64,000 bases of DNA from NCBI RefSeq assembly GCF_000002875.2, contig NC_009398.2, positions 491,878 to 555,877 on the forward strand, written 5' to 3'. The number at the start of each line of letters is the position of its first letter. Position 1 is the stretch's first letter. Under the pieces are notes generated by a model that was not told where the DNA came from, made no database searches, and saw nothing but the letters and a program-made list of their open reading frames with translations. This document shows, in pieces, positions 7,926-17,317 of this stretch. This DNA is from Leishmania infantum JPCM5 (lineage: Eukaryota > Euglenozoa > Kinetoplastea > Trypanosomatida > Trypanosomatidae). The translations under genes were made by a program, and so were the position numbers.

Positions 7926-10733
7926 ATGGATCTGGCGGAGAAGCGGAAGCAGCTGGAGGCCCTTCGCGCCGCCCGGCAAGCGAAGCAGCAGGTAGTGGAG
8001 CAGTACATCTCTGGCCGTTCCTCAAACCCGGGTGGCAGCCCAACGTCCTCGACGTCCTTGTCGAGGAGTACCCTTGCTTTGGCACCTCCTGCCATTGCTT
8101 CTGCGGGCGACTCAGCGGCAGCGACAGGCACCTCGACTTTGCCAAGCTCGGCACTGCCACCGCCGCTTCGTAGCCGCAGCGGTGGGGGGCGGCTGTCTGT
8201 ATCGTCGACTCGCGGCACCGCTGCCACCGCCAAAGCCGCCGCCCCTTCTGCGGCCTCATCGCCTGTCACGTCGGCCTCGCCGACCACCCCGACGGCGCAG
8301 AAGGCGCGCCCGACAACCCCTAGTAGGCAGTCCGCTCCCTCACAGGCGCAAGATGCCGCCGCCGCCGATGGGGGCGCCGCACCTCGATCGATTCACCTGG
8401 TGTCATTCAACAAGGAGAGCACGTCGGCGCACGCACCCGTGGCCGGCTTCTCTGCCGCTTCTCCAAACGCGCACCCTGTTGTCGGGTCGCTTTATGGATC
8501 AGCTCTGCCGCCGGTTACCTCAAGGGCCGCCGCCGCGCCTCCAACAGAGGAAGGACTGGCCGCTTATGGGGGCTGGGGCTTCCTGCGAAAGTGTATGCGT
8601 GTCTCAGCGCGGGATGCCACCGGGGCTGTGGTGACGCAACCCGTCTGCATCTTCAACCCTTCTGTGCTGCTCGGTGATGTAGCCGGGTCAGTCGAGAGTA
8701 GCCGCCGACGCGTCATCTTGGACTCCACCTCGTGCCTCGTGCCCTACGACGGCGCGGCTGCCGGCCAGCGACTCGGCGATGCTGCCATGATGACCTCGCC
8801 TACGGTGTGGTCGGTGTGCGTGGCAGCGGCCTACGGATCGTGCGACTCTCCCGCTGTAACGGTTGGCGGCAATGGCGGTGAGCTTTCCGTGAACACGCGC
8901 TGCCATGGTAACACCGACCTGGCAGGGCCGGACAATCGCACGGGCGCCAGCGCGCTCGACCCGCTGTTCATGCTCAGCCCCGGTGGCACCTCTGTCGGGA
9001 TGTCTCAGCAGCGCACCGGTGCGGCTGCCAGGCCGGCGACCGGTGCCGCTGCCGCTGCGGCTGCTGCGAGGGTGCGTGCCTCCATGGATTGCGGGTATCC
9101 GTGGGGCTCCGCCTCCGCCGCACCGTCGGCTGTGCCGGGCACCACGACAGAGTCGGCTCTGAAGGTGGCGAAGGAGTCACCAGGACTTGTGCTGGCGTGG
9201 TTCCTCGTGCCTCTGCCTGCCAACACGATGCCCCGAAAGGAGGGCTCCTTTGCCGGGGCTGCAGCGGCTGCTGGTGGTGGGTTCGTGGGCTGCGTCAGCG
9301 GCAACATAACGACGACGCCTGAGCACGTTGTGATTGTGCTCCCTCTCGTGTGCGACTCGGAGGTGACGACACTGCTCGCCCATCCATTGCAGCCGTCGAC
9401 GCTGCTCGGTGGAACCCGGTGTGGCCGGATCGTGCAGTGGTCGATTGGGCAGGCATGGGCACAGATCGAACCGCGCCGGCTACTGGAGCGGGCGCTGGCG
9501 ACGACAGGCACCACGACGACTCTGCTACTTCCGCCACAGCGACCGGCCCACTCATCGTTTCCGTCGCCGCAGGCACATCAAGCGCCGGTGTTGCGCATGG
9601 CCGTTCACGGCGACGCCAGCTGCCACCACCTTTACTCCATCAGCCAAGAGGGCAAGGTGTGCACGTGGACGGCGTCGCAGCCACTGCACCCAACGGCGTC
9701 CTGCCTGTCATACCTCGGCATTCGGCCGATGGGCTGTATCGGGGTGACGGCGCAGTTCGTGGAGCGGGCCGGCACGGACGCCATGACAAAGGTTTTCATT
9801 GGCACCACCTCGGGTGCGCTCCTCGTCGGCGCGAACAGGGACGCGAAGTCGATCGAGCTCCAGTACTACGGCCCGCCACGCGCGCTGCCAACTTCATCGA
9901 CTGTTATTAGGACACTCGACATCACCGCCACGTCAGCCTACCCGAACGGTGCAGCAGCAGCCTCTACCGCTTCGTTCCGTGACGGCGCAGGGGCCACCGC
10001 GTCGACTTGTTTGACAGCCTCGCTCGAGCACCCCGCGGGCGCTGAGGCTTCTGCTGCTCCTGAGCAGAGCGGTCACCACCTCACCGCGATGTCCTCGCCA
10101 TCACCAGCGGCTGCCGCGGTGGCGCGCCGTGTTCAGGCTGCGGCACTGCAGCCACACCGAGGTCGCATCGTCTCGATGGCTTTGCAAACGGCGACCCACG
10201 GCCTGCGGGGTCGTGACTGTATCGTGTCGGCGGCGACGGACGGCAGCTGCGTCGCCTGGTTTGACCGCTCTGTCATCCCTCTCGAAGGCTTCTCCTCGGC
10301 CGTAACGAGCGTCTGCTGGTCGCCGACGAAGCATGGCGTTCTCGCTGCCGGTGACGCCAGTGGACTGGTTACCGTGTGGGCTGTGAACACGAGCATCATT
10401 ACGCCTGTGGTGACCGTGTCGCTGCGTGAAGCGGGCCACCGCGCTTGCGGCAACGCGTCATCAGACGGGGTGCTGTGGGTGGTGCCAGGGACGAGCGACG
10501 CAGCTGCTGGAGCTGGCGACGGCACCGCCGGTGGTGGTACCTTAGGCTTTGGGGGTGACGACGATGAGGCCGATGCTGTCGACGGAGAGGAGGTGGGTGC
10601 CTCGCTGGGTGAGGCTGACGTGGTCGGCTCCGCCATCTCCTCTGTCTTCTTCTCTCGCGACGGGCAGTGGCTGTTCGCGAGTACGGCGAGAGGCTACGTG
10701 CACACACTGCACTTGGGCACTTCACTGGTGTAG
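7926..10733 (+). CDS. WD-repeat protein, probable cytoplasmic dynein intermediate chain
   Basis: The 935-residue protein starts at the ATG at 7926; upstream the frame continues only to a GTG at 7878. Residues 1-25 (MDLAEKRKQLEALRAARQAK) form a charged helix like the N-terminal helix of dynein intermediate chains that binds dynactin. A Ser/Ala/Thr-rich linker follows. From about residue 400 to the end there are degenerate WD repeats. The segment HPLQPSTLLGGTRCGRIVQW, then AHQAPV…ISQEGKVCTW about 100 residues later, matches the order seen in DYNC1I-type chains, as do SAATDGSCVAWF, VTSVCWSPTKHGVLAAGDAS and the last repeat AISSVFFSRDGQWLFAST. The expected role is linking the dynein heavy chain to cargo or dynactin. 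It could instead be the intermediate chain of the intraflagellar dynein; axonemal is less likely from the N-terminal helix. Confidence 0.72.
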   Translation: MDLAEKRKQLEALRAARQAKQQVVEQYISGRSSNPGGSPTSSTSLSRSTLALAPPAIASAGDSAAATGTSTLPSSALPPPLRSRSGGGRLSVSSTRGTAATAKAAAPSAASSPVTSASPTTPTAQKARPTTPSRQSAPSQAQDAAAADGGAAPRSIHLVSFNKESTSAHAPVAGFSAASPNAHPVVGSLYGSALPPVTSRAAAAPPTEEGLAAYGGWGFLRKCMRVSARDATGAVVTQPVCIFNPSVLLGDVAGSVESSRRRVILDSTSCLVPYDGAAAGQRLGDAAMMTSPTVWSVCVAAAYGSCDSPAVTVGGNGGELSVNTRCHGNTDLAGPDNRTGASALDPLFMLSPGGTSVGMSQQRTGAAARPATGAAAAAAAARVRASMDCGYPWGSASAAPSAVPGTTTESALKVAKESPGLVLAWFLVPLPANTMPRKEGSFAGAAAAAGGGFVGCVSGNITTTPEHVVIVLPLVCDSEVTTLLAHPLQPSTLLGGTRCGRIVQWSIGQAWAQIEPRRLLERALATTGTTTTLLLPPQRPAHSSFPSPQAHQAPVLRMAVHGDASCHHLYSISQEGKVCTWTASQPLHPTASCLSYLGIRPMGCIGVTAQFVERAGTDAMTKVFIGTTSGALLVGANRDAKSIELQYYGPPRALPTSSTVIRTLDITATSAYPNGAAAASTASFRDGAGATASTCLTASLEHPAGAEASAAPEQSGHHLTAMSSPSPAAAAVARRVQAAALQPHRGRIVSMALQTATHGLRGRDCIVSAATDGSCVAWFDRSVIPLEGFSSAVTSVCWSPTKHGVLAAGDASGLVTVWAVNTSIITPVVTVSLREAGHRACGNASSDGVLWVVPGTSDAAAGAGDGTAGGGTLGFGGDDDEADAVDGEEVGASLGEADVVGSAISSVFFSRDGQWLFASTARGYVHTLHLGTSLV

Positions 10734-12095
10734 TGCTGCTGAGATGAGGAGGAGGGGAGGGGCAGGTGGCGAAAGGCGCACGGGGAGTGACGGAAACGCC
10801 CCCCTCTTCCCTCAGGCATACGCACGCGCCCTCTTCAGCTGATGTACAACACACAGCCTACAGAGGCCAATGACGGTGTAGAGCCAGAAAGAACTACTGA
10901 CCCAGGCAGATGATGGTAAAGTGCGCACCTCATTGGAAAAAATGCTGCTGCCGACAGGCTGCTGGCACCCCGCCAACCCGTGGCTCTCCTTCTTGTGCTT
11001 CCGAATCTCCGCGGGGTGGTGAGGCGAGAATTCAGAGGTCGCTCGCACCCTGCTGGGCCTTGTACGAACTGGGCAAGTGGCCGCCGTTCAGAAAACGCGT
11101 CATGCCGTCTCCTGACGACACAGGGACAGGGCCGCGATGTGTACGTTCTCATGATCCAACTATCCCCTTCTCTTATGTGCATGACCTCTGGTGTCTATCC
11201 TGTCCTCCGCTCGCACAGCGTGGCAGCTGCAATGCACTCTCTCCTCCCCTCTCTTCCTGCAGACGATGCGCCAGCTCAACAGAACGAGTGTTTCGGCTCA
11301 TCGCTTCACCAGTCACCACCCCGACAGAGACCGCCACCGTCAAGCATGTTGGGTGCACCGAGTCCGGCAGCAGGCGGGCTCAGACGCCGTCTTGTACGGC
11401 TTCAGGGGTGACGGGCGGACTAGGCAGCAGAGGCACTAACGGGCCGAAGATCCTGGCAGCCCTCTCCGCGCCGAGGGGCAGCACCAGCCGCGAGAACCCT
11501 CAAAGAGCTCTGAAGGCAGGGCTGTCCGTCGGGTGGCCGGTAGAGGGACAAGACAATGAGGTGCTCACAGGGGTGGAAGCTTGCCACGCGGGAAGGCGAC
11601 ACGCCACGGGGCTGCATTTTCCTCTGCTAGAGTGCACGCCAATGCAGCTGTGTTGCACGTGCACACGGGCAGGCATTTAGTCAGCTTGGCTGCCCTGATC
11701 ATGTGCATACGATGCGCACAACGAGATTGCATCCAGCCGACACACCGTCTTCAGGACCTTTCCGGTGTAGACGTGACAAGAGCGATCCTTCGCTATCAGA
11801 CTCAGGGTGTGACCCCTCATTCCCACGCAGCTGTGCCGGACCGCGGCTCTCGGGCTAGAACGCGCGGAGGTGCTGGCTGTTGGCTTTGAGGCCGTAGTGC
11901 CACAGAAGTGTGCCGAGCAAGACGTGGATAAGTGGAATGCGTGTGAGTGCGCTAGAGAGCGCGAGCGAGTCGCTAGTCGACGCACGACTAGCGACAGCAG
12001 GGGGCACATGCGCTTCTTCTATCCGACCTCTCCCGTGCGATGAGGTTAGAGGAGACATGCAACCATGGAAAATGCATCAAAGAAGTTTGCAAGTG

Positions 12096-12126
<31 letters not shown>

Positions 12127-12952
12127 GATGATGCTTCATAAGATGCGCACCACATGTGGTGCGCTTGCGTGCGTGCAGCGGTCTGTCGCCTCATTTGTCG
12201 TGCGCTGTTCTCTTAGTATGGTGACGGGGGGTCTCGTACGGGTCTTTTGCTTTTTCAAAATCTCTCCTCCGCTTCTGCTCCTCTTCTGCGCCTCTCACCC
12301 TTGAGCTCGCGGCTCTCCGCGGCTGGCTGCATGCGACTAGCTGTGCGGCGCGTCTTTGGCCACTTCCTCCCCCTGCGCTGACGCCCACCATTGGCTCCTC
12401 CACCATCCTCGCTGCTCTTCTTTTCACGGCACATTATGTGCTGCCGGCACACGTCAGCATGATGACGCCCAAAAAGCAAGCGAGCAGGCTCACACACACT
12501 CCTCGCTCCCTTGATGGGGCGGACACTCGCTCGTGCGCACGTTTAAAGTAACGCGCTCGCACCCGAGAGCGCGTCGTCACGGTTGGCCAGCTGCTGCGTA
12601 GCACACCCCATGGCCTGCGCTTCGGGGCGCGTCCGTCAGCTCTCACCTCCTCCTCTCCACCATCTCGCACAGCGCCTGGTACGCTGGAGGCCACACCACA
12701 ACTTTTCTCCTGAGCGAAGGGACAGGCAACGCAGCGGCGCGTCCTGGACGCAGTGACACCCATCGACAGTACACTTCCTCCCTCTTCTCTTCTCCTTTCT
12801 TCTTCGTTATATTTTGTGGTGACGCGGAGGGACAGAGTTATTCGGATACGCACAGGTATCCTGCATACCCACAACACGGAGCCGCGCGCACACACACAGC
12901 GAGCGCGTTGCGTTGACTTATTAGTGCTACAAAGGCTCGCCAAACTCCTAGA
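10734..12952 (+). other. Long intergenic region, possible retroposon-derived segment
   Basis: No supported gene. A frame of 256 codons at 10910-11680 encodes low-complexity sequence without a recognisable domain and is not accepted. The part from about 11100 to 11900 lacks the usual CT/GT-rich UTR composition and has even base use, which resembles SIDER-type degenerate retroposons known in Leishmania 3' UTRs. I could not align it to a SIDER consensus. A (CA)14 microsatellite lies at 12099-12126. Confidence 0.4.
12099..12126. repeat. (CA)14 microsatellite
   Basis: An uninterrupted run of 14 CA dinucleotides in the intergenic region, likely to vary in length between isolates. Confidence 0.95.
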
Positions 12953-14500
12953 ATGCTGTCAAACTTCTCCTGCCGCGTGCTGCTCACGCTCCCAGCGGCG
13001 TTGCCTCCCCTGAGCTTTACTCGTCGCAGTGATGTCGTTGCCACGGCTGCTCTCCGGACCGGAAGCAGGATGGGTTTGAGCTGCGCGCTGACGAGCGGGC
13101 TCTCGCCTCGTTGCTTTTCGAACACGCCTGCTCGACTCAGCTGTGGCGCTGGTATTCTGCATCGTTCTAAGCTGTGCCTCAGCGGTTTTGGGGAGCCTGC
13201 GCAAGGCAGGCCGCACAGTACGAACCACGGCGCTGTGCGTCTGCACGGCACCGTGACCGCCTTCAAGCACCGCCGTGGCTACGGCTTTGTGCTGGCGGAG
13301 GGGATCGCCGCATCTGCGCCCCCTCTCAAGCATACGTACGTCGCTCTAGATACTCATGCTGCGGCTGCTAGAAACGATGGCGTCCCGCCGGCGCGAGAGG
13401 AGCCGTGCAACGAACTGCACAAGTCCTTCTTTTTTACTCGCAGCGCACTGATGGGCGGCTTTTACGTGACGGAGGGAGAGCGGGTCTCGTTCGCGGTAGT
13501 TCCGGTGCCCCCGAGGAAAGGAATCAATCGCCGAGTAGCGGGAGACTCGCCGAGCAGCTGTAAAGACGACGGTGACCACGCTGCCTTAGCCGCCGCCGAG
13601 ACGGCAGAGTTCTCGCTGGGCAGTCCAGAAGGGGGGTTGGAGGAAGACAGCAGCGCAGTCACGAGCGATACCCAATCCCAGCCGCATCGCATCGCCGTCA
13701 GCTTAAGATACTACGACGACAAAACAGGAAAGGAAAAACCGATATCCCCGCTGACGCTCTACGGGAAAATTGTAGAGTGGGATGCAGCGGCGGGTGTCGG
13801 CGTGATTGCGGAGCTGGACACGCGTCGGCAGTATCACGAAGATGCACCGCGCTTTCCCTTTTCGTTGGAGAACGTGGATCTCGCCCTTGGCACCGAGTTG
13901 CGCTCCGGCCGCTACGTACGCTTCTGCCTGGAGCCTGCCACTCCCGCGCACAGTGGCGGCGGCGAAGACACCGCCGCCGCGGCGACCCCCACAAGTGGCG
14001 CAGAGGCCGCTGCTGATGTCGACGAGGATGTGGAGCTCGTGGCGCAGCGCGTCATCATTGATTCCGCGATGGAGCGTCGAAAGGGCGCCTTTGGCCGCCC
14101 GCTCGTTTTGGCTGACGCAGCACCGGGTACGATGACGAGCGAGTCCCGGTTCTCTGGCGTGGTACGGGAGGTGAAGGTAGATCACTTCGGCTTCATCCAG
14201 GATGACCTCAGCGGCGAGTCCATCTTCTTCCACTTTTCAAACACGTCTTCGAAGGTGAAGGCGGGCGACCGGGTCACGTATCTGCTTCGCGAGGTGGAGT
14301 ATGGCAAGCACGCCGGCAAGAAGGCGTGCTACGACGTCCTCATTGATCAGACGTCGACGAGCCGTGCACCCGGCGCAGCCAGCGATCGCGGGGCGTCTGC
14401 GGGTGCCGGAGATGCGGGTGGGCATCATCGGAAACACGCGGCAGAACGCCGCTCCAAGACGGCACGCGATGAAGACGACTTGGACTTCGAACTCCTGTAG
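12953..14500 (+). CDS. Protein with three cold-shock-like domains, possibly mitochondrial
   Basis: 515 residues from an ATG at 12953. The N-terminus (MLSNFSCRVLLTLPAALPPL, then Arg/Ser-rich, almost no acidic residues for about 85 positions) looks like a mitochondrial leader. Three segments resemble cold-shock OB folds. Domain 1 is residues 96-185, with RRGYGFVLAEG as the RNP1-like strand and KSFFFTRSAL as the RNP2-like strand. Domain 2, 268-330, is weak (GKIVEWDAAAGVGVIAEL). Domain 3, 398-465, is the clearest: VDHFGFIQDD, SIFFHFSNTSSKVKAGDRV. Cold-shock domains bind single-stranded RNA or DNA; the kinetoplastid protein RBP16 is a small mitochondrial example. RNA handling in the mitochondrion is therefore an inference. 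The C-terminal 50 residues are charged and low complexity. Confidence 0.68.
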   Translation: MLSNFSCRVLLTLPAALPPLSFTRRSDVVATAALRTGSRMGLSCALTSGLSPRCFSNTPARLSCGAGILHRSKLCLSGFGEPAQGRPHSTNHGAVRLHGTVTAFKHRRGYGFVLAEGIAASAPPLKHTYVALDTHAAAARNDGVPPAREEPCNELHKSFFFTRSALMGGFYVTEGERVSFAVVPVPPRKGINRRVAGDSPSSCKDDGDHAALAAAETAEFSLGSPEGGLEEDSSAVTSDTQSQPHRIAVSLRYYDDKTGKEKPISPLTLYGKIVEWDAAAGVGVIAELDTRRQYHEDAPRFPFSLENVDLALGTELRSGRYVRFCLEPATPAHSGGGEDTAAAATPTSGAEAAADVDEDVELVAQRVIIDSAMERRKGAFGRPLVLADAAPGTMTSESRFSGVVREVKVDHFGFIQDDLSGESIFFHFSNTSSKVKAGDRVTYLLREVEYGKHAGKKACYDVLIDQTSTSRAPGAASDRGASAGAGDAGGHHRKHAAERRSKTARDEDDLDFELL

Positions 14501-15766
14501 TAGCGTATGACCGCGCCCACCACCACTTCTGGCTCTCCTTTGTGTGAGTGTGGGTGCTTAAATAAATCTGCTTCTTGTGTATGTCTGCGTGCGCGTTCAC
14601 GTGCTGCTGTGGTCCTCGTCTGTGCGTCGTGCGTGCCTCCCTCTCTCTCCGTGCCTCTGCGTGCACGTCCGTGAGAAGGCGCTTCTCCTCCCTTTTCTAC
14701 GCAGACTTGGACGCGCCTCGTGCTTGATGCCTCAGCCTTTTCTTTCTCCCAACTTGCGAGACAGCGACGCAGCGGCAAGGGCGCCGGCGGACATTGTGGG
14801 CGACTAATGAAGAGTAACCGTAGCAGCAGCTGACGTGGCGCCACTTGTGTAGAGGGCGAACACCACAAAAAAAAGTACCAAACATATACGCAAGCCCAGA
14901 CGACGCACAAGGGTTTTCCTGGCGTTGCGTTTCTCCTCTCAACTCTCCATCGTTTAACGGTAACCCAGAGAAAAGGCAATGGGGTGCGGACACGCACACA
15001 CATGCATCGACTGGCCATTCACTTACGGCACGCAAGCAGAAGAAGCCGAAGGGATGGCTCATCACTGTAATTGATTCACCGCGGACGTGGCGGTGCGTGC
15101 CATGGTGTGGTGGCAGGTGTGTATCGTATTCTGTTTTACTTTCAGGCAGAGAGCGGAGGCGAGAAGGATGCGATGGGAGCCTGTGGCTACTGCGCTGTGC
15201 CGCACCTTCTCCCCACCATTCTCTCTCTTCCGGTCGATGTGGCTGTCGGAGGGGGGGGGGGCTCATCTGCTGTGCCAACTGGGCAGTCTTTTCGCTCCTT
15301 TATTCTCATATTACTTTGCCCTCTTCATGCGCGCCGCCTCCCCTCTCTTCGTCCTCGTCCTCGTCCTTACTTTCTCAGCCGGTGAGGGAGGGAGGGAGGG
15401 AGAGCGGATGGTGATGGGTGGGGTCGCAACATGTCGTGCCCTTGTGGCACGCTCCTGCTTTTCTATCACTCTTGCTGAATCACGTTTCTTCTGCTCAACG
15501 CGCTAACCCGATCCCCGCCCTCTCTCTCCACACACACACACACAAGCACACATTTTTCGGCACTTGTGTCAGGGGTTATTTATTTCTCTCAACCACTGCC
15601 CCCTTTTTCGCTGCATTCCACTCCCTCCTCCCGCTAGCCGGCCGCCTTTCTGCTCCTGTGCCACGCCCACGCACACCTGAAGGATCACTTACACTCGCCG
15701 CCACAACACAGGGCCTCACGCACACGAAAAGGACGAGGAGGCCGGCATTGATCGATAGTGCTGCAG
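14501..15766 (+). other. Intergenic/UTR region
   Basis: No supported gene. It contains GT- and CT-rich stretches, a run of ten G at about 15250, (GGGA) repeats near 15387-15405 and a CA-rich run near 15530-15545. Pyrimidine-rich sequence at about 15590-15660 precedes the next ATG. Confidence 0.55.
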
Positions 15767-17317
15767 ATGGACTTCGCAGCCTATCAGCCAGCCACTCCAC
15801 CGAGGAGCTCGCAACCGCCGCCCCCGCGCAGCGGGGGCGGCTTCCCGCGCTTTCAGCGCTCACGTGCAGCGGACATTACAGCTACGACTGCCTCGCCGCC
15901 GCCTCCTCTGCCGTCGTCGCAGGCCCCGCCAGAGTCGCCGCAGCGCCACCTCAACCCCTCTTCCGGGCCAGAGGGGTTGGCTGCCGCGAGCAGAACACCC
16001 GACAGGAAGCGATCGCACGGCGATCAGCAGCGGCATCAGAATGCGCCAGCGGAAGAAGGCACCCACTACGCGTCTGTCCAGAGCAACAATACGAATGCCA
16101 TGATCCCAGCAGGACTGACGGAGGCCGCCGTGCAGCGCGCCTTGGGCAACGGCTGTGCTCTGGCATCTTCGCCATCACCGGCAACTGCCGGTGGGGCAGT
16201 CGCAGGAGGAAGCGGGCGCGCGGGTGGTATCATCATGCCGACGCGCAAAGAGGGCAGCGACTCCGCCTCCATGTACAGCATGGCGCGGTCCGTGCTGCCA
16301 ATGGACCCGCGTGAGCGCATATACTACCGTCCCCTGCGCCGTTTGCTGCAGTGTTACCTGGAGCGGCGCAAGCGCAAGGGCCTCGGAATCGCGTCGCTGC
16401 TGCCTGGCCGCCACCAATCGTTCCAGTTTTTCCTCGAGCACACAGGCGACTTTGTACTAGCGGCTGTCCTGCGCAGCTTCAAGACACGTACAATGGTTGA
16501 GGATACGTCGAGCGGGGTTGGCGGGCAGTTGTACCCCGTCTCGCGAGGCGGTGCCAGCATTGTGTTCACCATCAATCAGCAGCAGCTGGACAGTGACACG
16601 CGCGGCTTTGTGGGCAAGCTATCGCGGCGCGGAAAGGGGATGGAGATGGTGCTGTTTAGCGAGGGCAGCAAGGCTGCCCGGAAGGAGATTCTTGCGGTGC
16701 TGCTGCACAACTTGGCCGACACAAACCGGTCGTCGTTCACGGTACTGCTGCCGGCCATCGACCCGGAGTCTGGGTACATCAAGCCGCTGGAGGGCGGTGA
16801 GGTCGAATTCCTGCGCGACGGCCGCGGCAGCAGCCACGTCGGCATCGACGAGGCGATGGCGAACTCCTCTGATGACGACGTCGACGCGGCTTACTCGACG
16901 ATGTCGAGGGCGACACCAAACTTTACGGCCGTGTGCGACTCTGCTGGGGCGAACCGTGCGCCGGCGCCGAGCAGCAGCGAAACTGCTGGCCGGCAGAAAA
17001 AGTGGTTCTCGCGCGGAGTGCTGGTTCGCGAGTACCGGAGAAACCCAGGCAGCCCAAACATCATTGTCCTCAAGAGCAAGGAGCCTCAGTGGGATGGCGT
17101 GCTGCGCGGGTACAAACTCGATTTCCACGGACGCTCCACGAAGGCGAGTGAGAAGAACTTTCAGCTCGTCGCTGTCTCTGATCCGGGGAAGGTGGTCATG
17201 CTCTTCGGCAAGCAGGACGACAACCGTTTTGCCCTCGACTTCCGCTACCCGCTGTGCGGTCTGCAAGCAGCCGCGATCGCCACTACGATCATGACGGCTC
17301 GAAAGGCGATCCTGTGA
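15767..17317 (+). CDS. Tubby-like protein (Tub domain at C-terminus)
   Basis: 516 residues from the ATG at 15767 (a GTG lies three codons upstream). Residues 1-175 are Pro/Ser/Gln-rich and probably disordered. The rest fits a Tubby C-terminal domain: SFQFFLEHTGDFVLAAVLRS, then IVFTINQQQLDSDTRGFVGKL (compare YIGKLRSN in Tubby proteins), FTVLLPAI, and a highly diagnostic end with LDFHGRSTKASEKNFQLV followed by FALDFRYPLCGLQAAAIATT. The human proteins have FHGRVTQASVKNFQ and YPLCALQAFAIALSSFDSK at these places. There is an acidic, Ser-rich insertion of roughly 90 residues (about 345-430) inside the domain. Tubby domains bind phosphoinositides, and TULP3-type proteins help deliver membrane proteins to cilia, so a role at the flagellar pocket or flagellum is plausible but inferred. 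Confidence 0.82.
   Translation: MDFAAYQPATPPRSSQPPPPRSGGGFPRFQRSRAADITATTASPPPPLPSSQAPPESPQRHLNPSSGPEGLAAASRTPDRKRSHGDQQRHQNAPAEEGTHYASVQSNNTNAMIPAGLTEAAVQRALGNGCALASSPSPATAGGAVAGGSGRAGGIIMPTRKEGSDSASMYSMARSVLPMDPRERIYYRPLRRLLQCYLERRKRKGLGIASLLPGRHQSFQFFLEHTGDFVLAAVLRSFKTRTMVEDTSSGVGGQLYPVSRGGASIVFTINQQQLDSDTRGFVGKLSRRGKGMEMVLFSEGSKAARKEILAVLLHNLADTNRSSFTVLLPAIDPESGYIKPLEGGEVEFLRDGRGSSHVGIDEAMANSSDDDVDAAYSTMSRATPNFTAVCDSAGANRAPAPSSSETAGRQKKWFSRGVLVREYRRNPGSPNIIVLKSKEPQWDGVLRGYKLDFHGRSTKASEKNFQLVAVSDPGKVVMLFGKQDDNRFALDFRYPLCGLQAAAIATTIMTARKAIL

Noticed and set aside
10910..11680. Intergenic + strand frame of 256 codons
   Set aside because: Cys/Ser/Arg/Pro-rich with no domain, no credible splice signal and UTR-like surroundings; overlaps a probable retroposon remnant.
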